64,000 bases of DNA, taken from Echinococcus granulosus (lineage: Eukaryota > Platyhelminthes > Cestoda > Cyclophyllidea > Taeniidae). Within the stretch, counting starts at the first letter, position 1; every line of letters starts with the position of its first letter. The DNA lies in NCBI RefSeq assembly GCF_000524195.1, contig NW_020170447.1:106670-170669 (forward strand), written 5' to 3'. Positions 49,901-61,900 of this stretch are shown piece after piece. A program made the translations under genes and the position numbers. A model generated the notes under the pieces. That model saw only the letters and a program-made list of their open reading frames with translations, did not search any database and had not been told where the DNA came from.

Positions 49901-51127
49901 TAGATGCACACAGCCCTCTTTTTCTCACCCCATCTTCACACTTCTACGACTATACCTACTCATGCCAAATGCGACCTCGCCGAAGGTGGGTTGCCTGGTA
50001 AATTCAAAACCACCTTTTCCGCTACCGCTTTTCCTCTGTGATTTTCCTTACTGATAAAAACGTGTATCCTCCCTGGTCCATATTCAGCAGTTTAAAATTT
50101 CACGTTCTAATAAATACAAAAGGGGCAATGGAAGTGTGCGGTGTTGGTTTTATTGGCACGCCTGACAATCACACCATGTGGACGTTGAATTGTCTCGCTT
50201 GGTGAGGCCAGAAGGGGAGCTAGGTCCTACAACCTAGCTGTGTTTTGCATTCCTACATCAACCATGTCTAGTAAGCAAAGAGGAACATGAGGAGGAGAAT
50301 TTTTACGTCTTTAGATCATGCCAAAAGTTGCTGCATTTGAAGCTAAAAATGGCGTTTAGTTCTTTAAGAATATCTGCGAATTCGAAGATCCAAAGTCAAA
50401 TGGGTTTGGCTACGTCTTCCCTAAGAAGTTTTGACAGATGCAGCCATCAAGAATGTGCTTACTCCTTCTGTGACATTTGAGGTCGCCATCTAGCCAAATG
50501 ACATCTGACTGTTGCTCATTTGGATTGGGTCTGCAAGACACCACCATCCATGTAATATCTCGAGTTACCATGGAGCCCCCTACCTTCTACGGTTTGGTTA
50601 TGGCTCTCCTATTCTAATGTAGCCTTTTGTGACATTAGACAAGACTTAGGGAACCCCACATTTTATGGACTGTTACCCACTATCAACCGAAATCTAATGG
50701 GCTACAAAACCATTCTTCTTAATAGTCAAGTAGGTTTAGTTCAAAAAACCTTAATTACAACGCTGATTTCTCTCCTGATTTTCAAAATCGTTGTCGAATC
50801 CCAAAAAATTCACCTGGAAAAATACGCCCTTTTCAATGTCTTCCTTCAGACTTGTTGTCCTGTATCTGAATGACCCAGCTCCACGTCACACACTGTCCGA
50901 TGAAGAATGTTATGAGATTCTTTACTTGGGTAGTGCAGAAATTCGGCATTAGATTTTATCCACCTTAGAGAGAGAAAAAGATAGTGTAGCTGTTTATTTT
51001 GGCGCTTGGCATAAAAAAATCCCCAATGAATTAAGAAAGCTCCCACGTTCTCATTAAATTTCAATCGAAAATGCAATAACCGATCCAATAGTTTCTAAAG
51101 ATGGCATGGAGCGTCTTTAACTTCAGG
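46996..51127. other. Intergenic; no gene recognised
   Basis: About 4.1 kb. Short frames only (47028-47297 plus, 48682-48939 plus and 50846-51088 minus). A short peptide near 50666-50694 (THYQPKSNG) faintly recalls the YHPQSNG motif of Ty3/gypsy integrases, but nothing around it supports that. Confidence 0.45.
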
Positions 51128-51320
51128 GCTGGAGGACTAGTGTAGCCCTGCAAGGCACCCCTGAAAACAAAAGAAGCAATCATACTCCGGCGGAACATGT
51201 ATTGCCGACGGAGAGATGGGCTTGGGGCTGCTGGCATGGCTCGGAGGTCATGTCACCTGGCGGATGTACACCGGCGAAGCCCCTATGTGATCCTTTACCA
51301 AAAGCGAGGGTTAGCCAATT
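51128..51320 (-). repeat. Dispersed repeat family A, copy 4 (inverted)
   Basis: The reverse complement reads the family blocks in order: GGCTAACCCTCGCTTTTGGT, GGGGCTTCGCCGGTGTACATCC, TGACCTCCGAGCCATGCC, ACATGTTCCGCCGGAGTATG, then ATTGCTTCTTTTGTTTTCAGG and GCAGGGCTACAC. It is the most diverged of the full copies but spans the same length. It has the opposite orientation to copies 1-3 and no adjoining coding remnant. Confidence 0.7.
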
Positions 51321-53559
51321 AACGTGTCAGCCCATTAGCACATTCGTCGAGACGGAATGCCATTAAAAGAGATAATGAGGTGGTCATCAGAAGTGTAGTT
51401 TTATGCTCTCCAAAAGTACACTCCTTAAATGAAAGGTTGGTGGTGAGGTGAGGAGAGGAGGTATCTGGGGTAAAAATGAGACACGGCAGTAGTTAAAACA
51501 ATGGGTTCAGAAGCAGGTTTTTGTGTGCATCCTACTGTCTTTCCAGTGTGCCCTCCCGACAGCCTTACGACTGTCAGTATAATGCAACGAAATGCACTCA
51601 ACTTCACCAACTCTTCTCTTTTCCGCAAATTTTGGTCGTCACCTCTGTATCATGGTTGTCCGTCCAGGCCAATAGCCCCGAAGTCCTCCTGTTCGTTGTT
51701 TTTACAAGACTGACTCAGGCAGGCGAGGCCAATCTAAAAGCACGACGTCACAGCAGGAGGACGCCTGCTATGGCCAACTGAAGCGACACAGACGCATTAC
51801 AGCGTAGGAACTGAAGTAACATCAACTTCTTAGCAAGTACCGCGATTTCGAAAAGCAACTGGAAAGGAGGACTTTCCCACCTCTGGTGTCACTTTTCAAA
51901 TCTGTCCCAAGCAGGTTTACGAGCCAAAATGCATTGCTTCTCTTTTTGAGGGCTTGAAATTAGGGGAAGACTCTTTGTGTTAGGAGTAGGAAAGTATCCA
52001 AGGGAAGCGTCGAGTAAACTATTCTAAAGGAAGTGGTGATGTGGTGTCAGGTTATTTCTGTGCTTCTGTGCGTCATTATCCAACTCTCTTTATACTGACA
52101 CGCCTCCTTACGTCTTCAGAGTGATCACCTTGCTACAAAACCGACGCCTTGGGGTGTCCATTCTACCCTCTCTCGTGCCGTCTATGCGCGATATCGCTAG
52201 AGCACGTGTCTGTTGGTCATATGACACTCGGTGGAGTGGTTCATTGTTATTGTTGTTGCTACTGCTGCTGCTACTTTTTTACGTTCTTTTGTCTTAGCCG
52301 GTTAGCAACCGCACGACACAAGACCCGTAGCCATGTGACATGCCCGGTTTGCGTGGGCGGGTACTACCACCCCCTTTCCAATCTTCCGTGAATTTGAAGT
52401 TTGGGAAGAATCAACTTTTCCATAAATTTATTTCATATTTAACTGTAGTATACACTAATTTGTAATGTGTTTTGAATTTGCTTTAAAATCACGTCCGAAA
52501 TCAACAACTATGGGGAATGAAATCAACTCCTTTGCGATTATTAGATTCACGTAACTTCTTCGGGGAGTGTAAACAACAGCAACAACGAACTATTGTGGGA
52601 TTCGGTTTGCAGCCTACTGAAGAATTCCCCTTAGGAAGTCATAATGAGACCGCCAACTTGCCAGACACCCGACTTTGAATACAACGACTGTATACCACTT
52701 TTATATGGCAATTACTTGCACTGGTTGTAATGGCCCTAATAACAAAAGTCAAGGCGTTGGTCCTCTGCGTTGGGGGTATTCCTGCTGGTAACCCTTTCAC
52801 TAATGAACTGAGCAGTTGTCCAAGTGGTCCATGTCTGGACCCCACGGGAATTTTTGATCTTTCCCTCTCAGATTTGTATAGGCTGTGATGGAGTTGGACG
52901 AGTCATGTCGAACCACAAGAGAGCACTCACTAACTGCTCTGGATGTAGAATCCTTTGGGGTCAAAGTGATGAGGTTGGACATCGGCTCCTCTAGTACTGC
53001 CCATGAATCACATTGTCCAAGAAAATCAAGCCTTCTTTTTTGAAGGTATTTTAAGTGACCCAATCACGAGAACCTATGATAAAATAGGCTTATTAACCAG
53101 AATTTGTATTAAAAATTTTCCCTTCTTTTTAGTTTCTGTGAACTCATTTTGAAGCACGAGAAGTATGAAGGGGAATGCAATTGCAGAACTCCCAGTGGTG
53201 GAAAGGAAGCTGAAGTAAGTAAGGAGCTTGAGCTATACCATCAAGAATTGTGAATTATCCTTGAAATTCTTCTTTTCCAGTGGCACGCATGACTACGGTT
53301 TTGGTATGGACAAATGGGAAGCTTGAGAAGAGGAGGAGCAGATCAACATGCCATCAACATATGGACCGATTCACAGGGTAGGGAAAAGTGCCCCAGCTCC
53401 TCCATAGCAATCCCAATAGGTAAAACTGGTAATATTTTAGTCAGGCTAACAACCAGTAAACAAATCCAGGTTGTTAAATTCTGGGTAAACCACAGTAAAC
53501 ACATGAATTGTTTGCTAATTCTGATGGGCAAAATTCGAGCTCATCCGGTTTACGAATTA
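51321..53559. other. Intergenic; no gene recognised
   Basis: About 2.2 kb. Frames such as 51521-51781 plus, 52149-52391 plus and 52800-53063 minus have no recognised motif. A short GTT/GCT trinucleotide tract lies at 52241-52276. Between 53140 and 53290 a short plus frame is followed by a GTAAGT-like site, but no matching exon could be found. Confidence 0.45.
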
Positions 53560-53790
53560 GCCCTACCTTGGTCCCAAGTTGTGACCCAAAATTCCCTCAC
53601 AACATTCGAAGTAGGTGTTACAGAAAAATGAACGGCAAAAAAGGCTTTAAGTTTACACTTCGATTGCGGTGATGCATCAGTCGAAGATGAGTAAATGTCC
53701 AACAGGAAGATCTCTCCATTCCCTGTTGATAACGAAGGATTGGTTGAAGAGTAACTTATCACCTACGACTTTCGCGCATGTTTGCCATAA
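53560..53790 (+). repeat. Dispersed repeat family C, copy 3
   Basis: Aligns with the reverse complement of copy 4 from TTGGTCCCAAGTTGTG through a CACTTCGATTGCGG block, a CAGTCGAAGATGAG block and AACAGGAAGATCTCTCCATTC, to GGTTGAAGAGTAACTTATCAC. The shared peptide segments are PWSQVV, HFDCGD, a NRKISPF-like stretch and LKSN. In-frame stops show decay. It has the same orientation as copy 2. Confidence 0.6.
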
Positions 53791-56700
53791 CTTAAACGGC
53801 AGTGAAGCAGTCTACTTATACCTATATCAACTGAAAAGGAAAGCTGATGAGTTTCGGCTACATCCATTAACAGATTGCAGACAATGCATCCGATTTACTG
53901 CCTATTTTGGCTTCATTTCACAAGGTATAAAAAGCGTAATTGAAGAAGGATAAGATTGGTGACTGCGTGACTTGTGATAAAAAATGGTTTTTTGTGCTCC
54001 TGTAATTCAACATCCGTTAAGAAAAAGAACCTTCTAAAGGATCCACCCAGTACCTCTCCGAACACATCCACCCACACAAAGTCCTAAGGTATCGCATCCT
54101 TCATTCACGCACACAAAGCAGGACCAGGCTTCCTTTGTTTGGATGGTGATGGACTGCAGGCGTAATTAATCATTCGCTGCAGGCCAAACAGCGATTTTGG
54201 TCCTGATCTACCTTCTCGATATTCTCAATGCGCTGGAGCTAGAAGGTGGCCATGTAAAATCTTCCCTCAAAAAGGGAGGTAGGTTCTATCCTTGAACTAG
54301 GAGGGCAACCCGAGATGTGACCTCATACCTCATAGCGTAAAAAAAGGCCCTTAAGAGAACTTCATGTGGCACTTGAGGAGGGGAGCAAACGAGGAACGTA
54401 GGTCCTGGTTCTCATTCTCATCCCCATCCAGATGGCATCCACTCCCAAAGTAGACATTTGGGTGAACCCAAATGCGATACAAAAGGGAGTTGCTAGGACT
54501 GGGCTTTTTCTTGAGTTTTAAAAACAAAGCATTGCAGAAAGGTAGAGCTAGCAGCATGTTTGCGTCTGGTTGAGAAAGGATGACTGATTTCGGTGGTAAT
54601 AAGTAGTTTATGAAGCTTTTTATGGTTAAAATTAGCCTTCTTCACCTCTCAAAGCACCTAGAGGGCACGTGATTTCAAAGGGGGTGATCACAAGGGTGTC
54701 CAGGCAAGTGCCACCAGATAACCTGTGAGGCGCAGACATTGCCTTCTCCCCTTACCCCGAATAGGTGAAGCTGTGTAATACCCGTGTCATGTGGCGTTGA
54801 TGATGTAAAGGCTATCTTTTGCAGTGGCAAATTAATGTCTGATACTTCGTAGCTATCCACCTAATTACGAGGGAGAGAGGGGGAGAGGAGGAGAGCTATC
54901 ACGAGGTCGCGTTTATACCAACAATCGAGCTCTAATTTTAATTAGCGTGTGACCTACAGTAAATGACTCGACACTTTATCAAATTCACATGAGGCGCCTG
55001 CTTCTTACCTATTCCCTTTCATATCTTCCTAACTCAAAAGCCGTCTCACCACTTTTGGATGATAAAACCTGAGAAATTGTTTAAAGAGGGGAAAAAGAAG
55101 GGCTTACCAATGTATGATCATCTTTCTCCCGTGTAATGGTTAGTAATCCACCTTTTTGTCTCATGAACAAACAACTTGGTTTTCAGCTATCACTGCTTTA
55201 TCATCACACAGGCCTTTTCCTCCTCTCTCCAGTCGGTCTCCAAGACGGTCGCATGCAGCTCTGCTCTTGCTACTTACACTCTGGGTTTTGCAATCGTCCC
55301 CACTTGTTTTAAACGATGTTACTTCCAGACTGATAGGCCTTCTAGCCTCTCAAGAATCAGCTTTAACTCCTTCCAAAAAATATGGCAGTTTGTAGTGATT
55401 TCCCGAGGTAATGGGTTGGCTACTGGTATAGACGGGCATCTGTTGTAAATAGCTGTAGAAGGACCATAAAAGGTAATATCAGCCACATTATAACTGCCTC
55501 ATTGTTAAGACCTGCAACGAGGTGGTAACAAAGAAAGTTTTCCATTCAAGGGGTGATGAGCTGTGAATAATCTTGACGAACGATTGGACAGTTCCAAGGT
55601 AGCAGCAAAGTGAAAAGGAAAGTTTAAACCAGGATGGAATGTTGAGGTTCCACGCCTTATCATCCACTTTTTGGTAAGGTGAAGAAGGAGAGGAATTATC
55701 ATGCGAAAATTCGGTCGTTGGAAAGCAACGTCAAGCCTTAATTAATACTTATCAAATGTTTCTCCTTAATCCAGTTCACAAGCGAAAATCGTAAGGCTGG
55801 AAGAGATTCCACAATGAAGAGATGTCGTATGACAATCCTAATTAGGCCTATTTCCTTAAGAACTTTATCAAAATTGAGTAGAATAAAAAATCGCCTCGTT
55901 TAATCGTCGTTTTGAGACACTTGGATACCGTTGCAGTATTCAACGCAGAACAACTTCTGGAAGAGAAGCTGGCAACGCCATGAAGACGAAGAGCACGCAG
56001 TAGGGTGACCTGTGACTGGATGCACAATAATCCAAATGTTGATTTCTTAAAAGACAAGCGGTCAAATTAAGGCTCATTTATTGTCAATTGCATCATCGTG
56101 CTGAAGATTGCACACTTTTCGAGTCTCCTGTTGTACAGTTAAAGTACCCAGTCTTGCACAAAATTTGGCCACTTGAACACAAACCACAGGTAGGCTTGGA
56201 ATTGACATTGCCATATGTTCCTGGATGAAAAAAGTTGCCTCGAGGGGAGCATCATTGTACTTTAGCGTAAATCAACCCTGCAGCTCGTAAAAATCTTCAA
56301 ACAAGTTCCAATCAGTGAGATTTATTACCAATTACTACCTCCTAATTTGTTCATCCACCTCTAAGCAGAGGTTATGGAAGATTTTTTTATGACCATCGGC
56401 AGGGAAATGGAAGAGTTTCTCATTATTTCGCTTTTATGAGCGATGATGAAGTGAGAAACTTCCAAGGTTTCATTTTCTTATATGACCAACTACGTCACCC
56501 ATATGTGACACATCCAGCTAGAATGAAATTAGCCTGATTAGAAGAGAAAAGGTAAGATAAAAACAGTTTGTTTGACCCATCAAAACAACAATGGGAAAAA
56601 AGAGTAGGCTTTGTCGCAGGTTTTCCCTTCAGGGACACACCGCTAACAAACTCATTTTCACCTCTCACAGGGACAAATCTACCAATCAAATTGCCAGCCA

Positions 56701-57544
56701 TCCACAAATCCTAAATTTAGCTAAGTTCTCGATTTTTGAGTAAAAAAGAGGTTGCTCTCAAAAAGCGGTCACTTTTTATCGAAGTAATAATCAAGGGAGT
56801 TTTGAAGGCAACTGTATGGATAGCTAGATACATTAGATTTGGCAGTTATGGGGAAACCAAGCAAGTCCACTTGATTTTCCATGTTAAGTAACTTCTTTGG
56901 GTGCTCTATTCACCACCAAAACTTACCATCCTTTCCCAAAGAGGTGAACTTCGTTGCAAAATTTCACGTTTATCAAACGCTTTGTTGTAGCCACCTCCGC
57001 TTGCGTCTCACTTTTACTCTCCCAACTGTTGGTTCAATTTTGCGAGTAACCATGTAGTTAACCACTCAGAGAAGCATCGTCTGGGGAATAAGGAGGATGA
57101 GAATGAGAATGAGGACGAGGGCATGTATTTGTCCTTTCCCTCATGTTTAAGTTCTGCATGAGGTTTTCTGCCAGATCAGGTTTGTAGGTCTTGTGTCCCT
57201 GTGCCATCTAGGATCAAGAATCGGGATTTTCTCTCCATCATTTAATAGTCTGCAAGAATAGCCTTGTGTTGTGCGAAAGACGGGTGTGAAACTCCAGAAA
57301 TGTGAGTGTGGATGTGTTTGAGGGAGCCCTGAGGGAGTTGCTTGAGTCTAGTGATAGAATCTTGCTTAAACGGTGCCGTAATACAAGAGCACAAAATCCA
57401 TTTCTCATCACAAGTTACGCGGCCAGTCAGCAGACAGCTCCTTCTTTAATGACACTTTATATCGTAATGCTTTAATGCGTATCAGGGGAACTCACTTGGT
57501 TCCCAGTTTCCATCAGGGCTTCTTCCTCCCAGTTTATGTGGGCA
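53791..57544. other. Intergenic; no gene recognised
   Basis: About 3.8 kb of AT-rich sequence with short frames on both strands. The longest are about 94 codons (53669-53953 plus) and 90 codons (55176-55448 plus), and neither is recognised. No repeats were identified. Confidence 0.5.
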
Positions 57545-57845
57545 GAAGCGCATTTTTTCACTATGACTCAAGTTACCCTGAGTCTGGCTGAGAGCCACTA
57601 GTGACAGGCTCTTCACGTATTTCACCCCGTTAGCAGTGAGACGTAATTCTTCGTCACCATCAGAGCATAGAGAGAAGGTCTTCCTGAACAAGATGTACCC
57701 ATCCTTGAGTGATTCATCGGCACAATCATTTTGTTTACAAAGCCATTTTGAGCGGTGCTTTTTGCTACCGCGCGCCCTCTTCAAATGCGAGGATCCAGCC
57801 TCTGAGGCCACAACTTGGGACCGGGGTCAAACTGGATTCGTGAAG
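57545..57845 (-). repeat. Dispersed repeat family C, copy 4 (longest open frame)
   Basis: The minus frame at 57811-57482 (109 codons) is the most intact version. It carries a basic stretch (KRARGSKKHRSK), then CADESLKDG, ILFRKTF and DGDEELRLTANG. Copies at 41720, 46735 and 53560 keep parts of this in the same relative frame. I cannot name the protein, and no start, splice sites or partner exons are convincing. Either a decayed transposon gene or a scattered gene-family remnant would fit. Confidence 0.65.
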
Positions 57846-58805
57846 TAGACACACTGAGAACCACATCCGTCGGTCTCAATCGACCTTTGACGGTGCGAGG
57901 CCAGGTTTAGGAAAAACGGGAATACCGCACAGGTGACACACTGACGCATGCCAACTCTTTGTAGTACATTGGTAAAAACAACCGAATGCCTCTTACAAGA
58001 ACCTTTAAGTTACAAAGGTCATTGCATAAATCGCCTCCTCAGACCGGTCATCTGATGTCTTTCCCCCTCTCATGCTAATTAATACTTCCAACTGCACTTT
58101 ATTAAGCTCCCAAATTGGAACTTTGGACCAGCCACCCCAGTGTCTTCACTTCCATGGCCTTTGTTGTTAGATCAAAGACGCCGCCGACTGCGTAGACTTT
58201 TTCATTACTATTTTAGTTGTTCCTGTCTGACTTAAAGCCCCATTAATTTTCTTCAATGAATGGCGAAAGCAGAAACCAAATTAGCACCCGGATAACATCA
58301 CTCATTTTAGGCGACAAGTTTACTAACTGCCTTAATTCACCTTGAGTTGGTTTTTCTTCTACCTATTACGGTCGTTACGGTCTAGGAGCACTAATGTACT
58401 ATTTGCATGAGGAATAGTACAGGTGGTTGCCATGGCACAAACAATATTTTAATGACCTTATTTTACATGCCTCGCTGCCCCGCCCAAAACATAATTTGAA
58501 TGTGTGTTTGTTTCGGGTGCAAATGTGTATAAAATTAGCTTTAACTTCTAATAATAAAGGCAAATAAGACGTAGTGTTTGGGGGGGGAACAGCACCTGGG
58601 CGTCAATTGCTTCCTTTCTTTGTACAAAACTTTCATGGTAATCTGCTGACTCCAATTCGTTGATAACATTAAATTAACATGAATTCTTTCAGTAGTACAT
58701 CTTTAAATGGTCCAGGATTTACTTTTTTATTAACCTAACTTCAAAATGTAAAAATTTGCAAAATATGATTTTAGATAATTTGTAGGGGCATTTTTTTGAA
58801 TATTT
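57846..58805. other. Intergenic between family C copy 4 and family A copy 5
   Basis: About 1 kb, AT-rich, with no open frame of note and a GGGGGGG run near 58580. The two flanking repeats have the same orientation, so they could be parts of one larger element, but the other copies of A and C are not paired in this way. Confidence 0.5.
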
Positions 58806-58993
58806 ATGACACCCCGAGGCCTTCGTGAAGACAAAAGAAGCCATAATACTATAGCAGAGTATATATTACGGACGTACGGAAGGGGTAGAGGCAAGGACTG
58901 CTGGCTTGGAGAGGGGGCCACTTGGTTTAGCGGAAGTACAAAGCCGGAGCCTTAAATGCCTGCGAAACCAAAATGCAGAGTTAAACAAAATCC
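58806..58993 (-). repeat. Dispersed repeat family A, copy 5 (inverted, well preserved)
   Basis: Its reverse complement gives the clearest version of the family: TTTTGTTTAACTCTG, TTTTGGTTTCGCAGGCATTT, AAGGCTCCGGCTTTGTACTT, CCGCTAAACCAAGTGGCCCC, then ATAGTATTATGGCTTCTTTT and GTCTTCACGAAGGCCTCGGG. The 5' part matches copies 2 and 3 and the 3' part matches copy 1. No coding sequence is recognised. Confidence 0.75.
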
Positions 58994-61900
58994 CAAAGTA
59001 TTGCTAAAGTGTCAAGACCAGATCAAAAAATCAGATATGGTGTAAGAGGAACAACCGCTATTTAACGGTCATAAGATCGCTCGGATTTATCGATTTGTCC
59101 TTGCTTTCGTTTGTCATTGGTTCGGACCGATATTTGCGGTTGCTCCGCATTCCGCCGATTGGTAATCATGCAGCGATTATAGTCGAAAGCAATTTGACAT
59201 TTCCAACGTAATTTACTTGCAGTTAATTGACCAAAAAATTGAAATGCATCGCAATTAATTTAAGCAAACTGACAACCTAACAGCATTCATTGAATCCAAC
59301 ATCGGTTGGTAGTCGTGCATTGGCAACACTTGAAAGCGTTACCAGGTTACTTGTGATGACTCAAACTAACCCACTAAACAATGAAATTCACTAAGAATAA
59401 TTCAAGATAATTATCAAGATCTAATTTTTCAGATCCAGGAGGAATAAGAGCTACTTAGCCAAGCAAGGATTTGAGGTGGATCCATCATGTACCGAATTTG
59501 GTTGGGACAATTTCTCCATAGAATTTGGTGCTGATTTCAGACATGCAAGCACTAGGCATTTGATGCAGTACTAATGGCATCCTCCTCGAGCACAAGAAAA
59601 ACATCAAGGAGTTAAAATAAGACAACAAAGGACTCTCAAAAAACACCCAACAGTGAGGATGCAGTGCAGTCCCTTCTTGTGGGCGAAGGGAGGGGTGGAA
59701 TCGCGCATGGCCTGGGGGTAAGCCTCAAATGCTTCTGGCCCTTGCAAGGTTTCCCCCATCGCCTTGGTTATGATATTGGAGTGGAGTTTTTGGCTGGCAT
59801 ATGTCTCTCGGCCACCCGTTGTGTAGCCAACACAAGTCCGACACGAAAAAATGCACGAAGACTTTTTCACTTGCCCATCCATGTTCAAAGCAGCTTCAAC
59901 GAGGTCTTATGAGCCATTGCTCGATAAGTAGTCACGGCCAGAGGCTTCGCTACACACATTTCTAGCGACTGTTGTCGCAATGGATAAGTGTTACACTCAT
60001 ACTAATGTAAATTTATGTTCTCGAATAAGGGAGGCTTGTTGGTTGACGATCTGTTCGGTGTAAATTTATCTTGAATGTGATTGGTTAGTCCTATAGCAAT
60101 TTGTAATCTCTATAGCCAGTAAAATTTGGTTTTAAACAACCTGTCTAGGCTGGATTTTGGTCTTTCAGATTTTTTACCTTCTCATAAGTAGACCCATTCT
60201 TGGTTTCTGCAAAAGTTATTCAGGCGACCCTGATCTATCATTGTGGTGAAACGAGACTCACAAAATTTCTTTTCGACGGATAAACTCCGAGCATTTAAAT
60301 TAATAAGTTCTTTTGCTTTTTGATAAATGCATTGCTACTTTTCTAGATGGACTTTTTAGGTTGCAATAGTGCAAAGGAGAAGGCAAGCAACGCTACAACA
60401 TTAACCACGACCATCTGGTACTGAGGCTGGTCATATGGCAAGGTTGGCTTGCTGCCAAATTTCTTTTCAGTATCAGAGTTACAACCTGAGAGCTCTCAGA
60501 AAGTCCACCCTCCACTCTGGCTTAATCTGACAAAAAGTCATCCTGAATGGATTTCTTCTATCCCATGCACTTGTTTCCCCCTAGCTAAAGGGCTTGATTC
60601 TCCAAATTTCCTTCACAGGACTTCCATGCCGACATCTCTTAATGTTAATTGGAGGGCAATTATCGCTAGCTCCATTGTTTGGTGTACTCTTGAATTTGTG
60701 AGGTGAATAAAGGAAGATAGTCCCCTACGTAGTCTCCACCCTTTCATATAACCTCCCTCAACGCATTACATTTTATTGTTGTCACGCCTCATTGAAGGAT
60801 ACCTGCAATTACACTGGATAAATGTATGGGGGAGGGGTTAGTCCATGATAAATGAACCTAATTGGTTGCTTTCTCAGCTCTGATGGGTCTTTGGAATGTC
60901 TTTCAATTAAAAATCCGTCAGAAGAAAAAAGATGAAGTGGATTGGGCTGACACTGGAAGATGTTTCGGGGCTAAACTGACGACACTAACGCAAATGTCTT
61001 GACTCTTTACACTCGATGGAGACCGGACACTAAGAGGACAGAGATGACCGCATTTAATTCACCTCATCCCAAAATAATGCTTAAGAGAAGTAGTGGGGAG
61101 AGCTTGAGGTACTCCTCTCTTTTTTGTGCAAAATGGACTCACTTGTCAATCCGCTGCAGTAAAATGAGAAGAGAAGCTTGTTCCCAACCGACACAAATCT
61201 CATTATGCCAGCAAAGCGCTACCAACGGAAGGAAAAGGCTACGTGGACAAACATGTCACCTCGTTCGTTCATCTCTTTATCCTTTCGTCTTTTGCCCCTT
61301 GACTGAGTACTGGGTTCATTCAGAACAAATCAATCAGCCTATCAAACCGTCGGGTGGTAAAGTGAGCAAATATAAAAAAACAACTGCTACAGGAAGATAT
61401 AGCACATTTTCTTCACATCAAATAAGAATGACATTGTTGAAGAGTACCTTTTTATTCTCTAAGGCTTAGTCAAAGTTGTAAATGCCCGTGCGATAGACTT
61501 CGGCCCACTGAGCCCTGAAGAGCCCAAACTGCTACCTATACTCTGGTGATGTAGACGGGTTTGGAGGCTAGAAAAGGCATGAAAGGTATCACCAGATTAA
61601 TCCAAAAACCCGTTTTGAGGTTGACCAAATGAGTTAGTAGTTTAGTGGGTCAGAAATTACTATTCATCAAGCCAATTTGACCTCATTATCAGGGCATTTA
61701 AAAATTAACGGAACTACAAAGCTGTTCAATTAAATTTAGTAGAAGGTGCCGCATGTTTTAAACAAAGCATCTCAAATGTCTCTTTAATTTGTAATCTACT
61801 TTTGATCATAAAATGGTAGGTTCCTCAGGAAATGTACAGAATAGAATTTTGCCCTAGCCCAGTGCTATCTGGAACTGATGCCTCCAAACAGTAGACAAGT

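Noticed and set aside
50600..50720. Possible Ty3/gypsy integrase tail (THYQPKSNG)
   Set aside because: Only nine residues resemble the motif. Stops flank it closely and the other integrase blocks are absent.
60999..61469. A 156-codon plus-strand open frame
   Set aside because: No motif was recognised, and about one frame this long is expected by chance in 64 kb of this composition.
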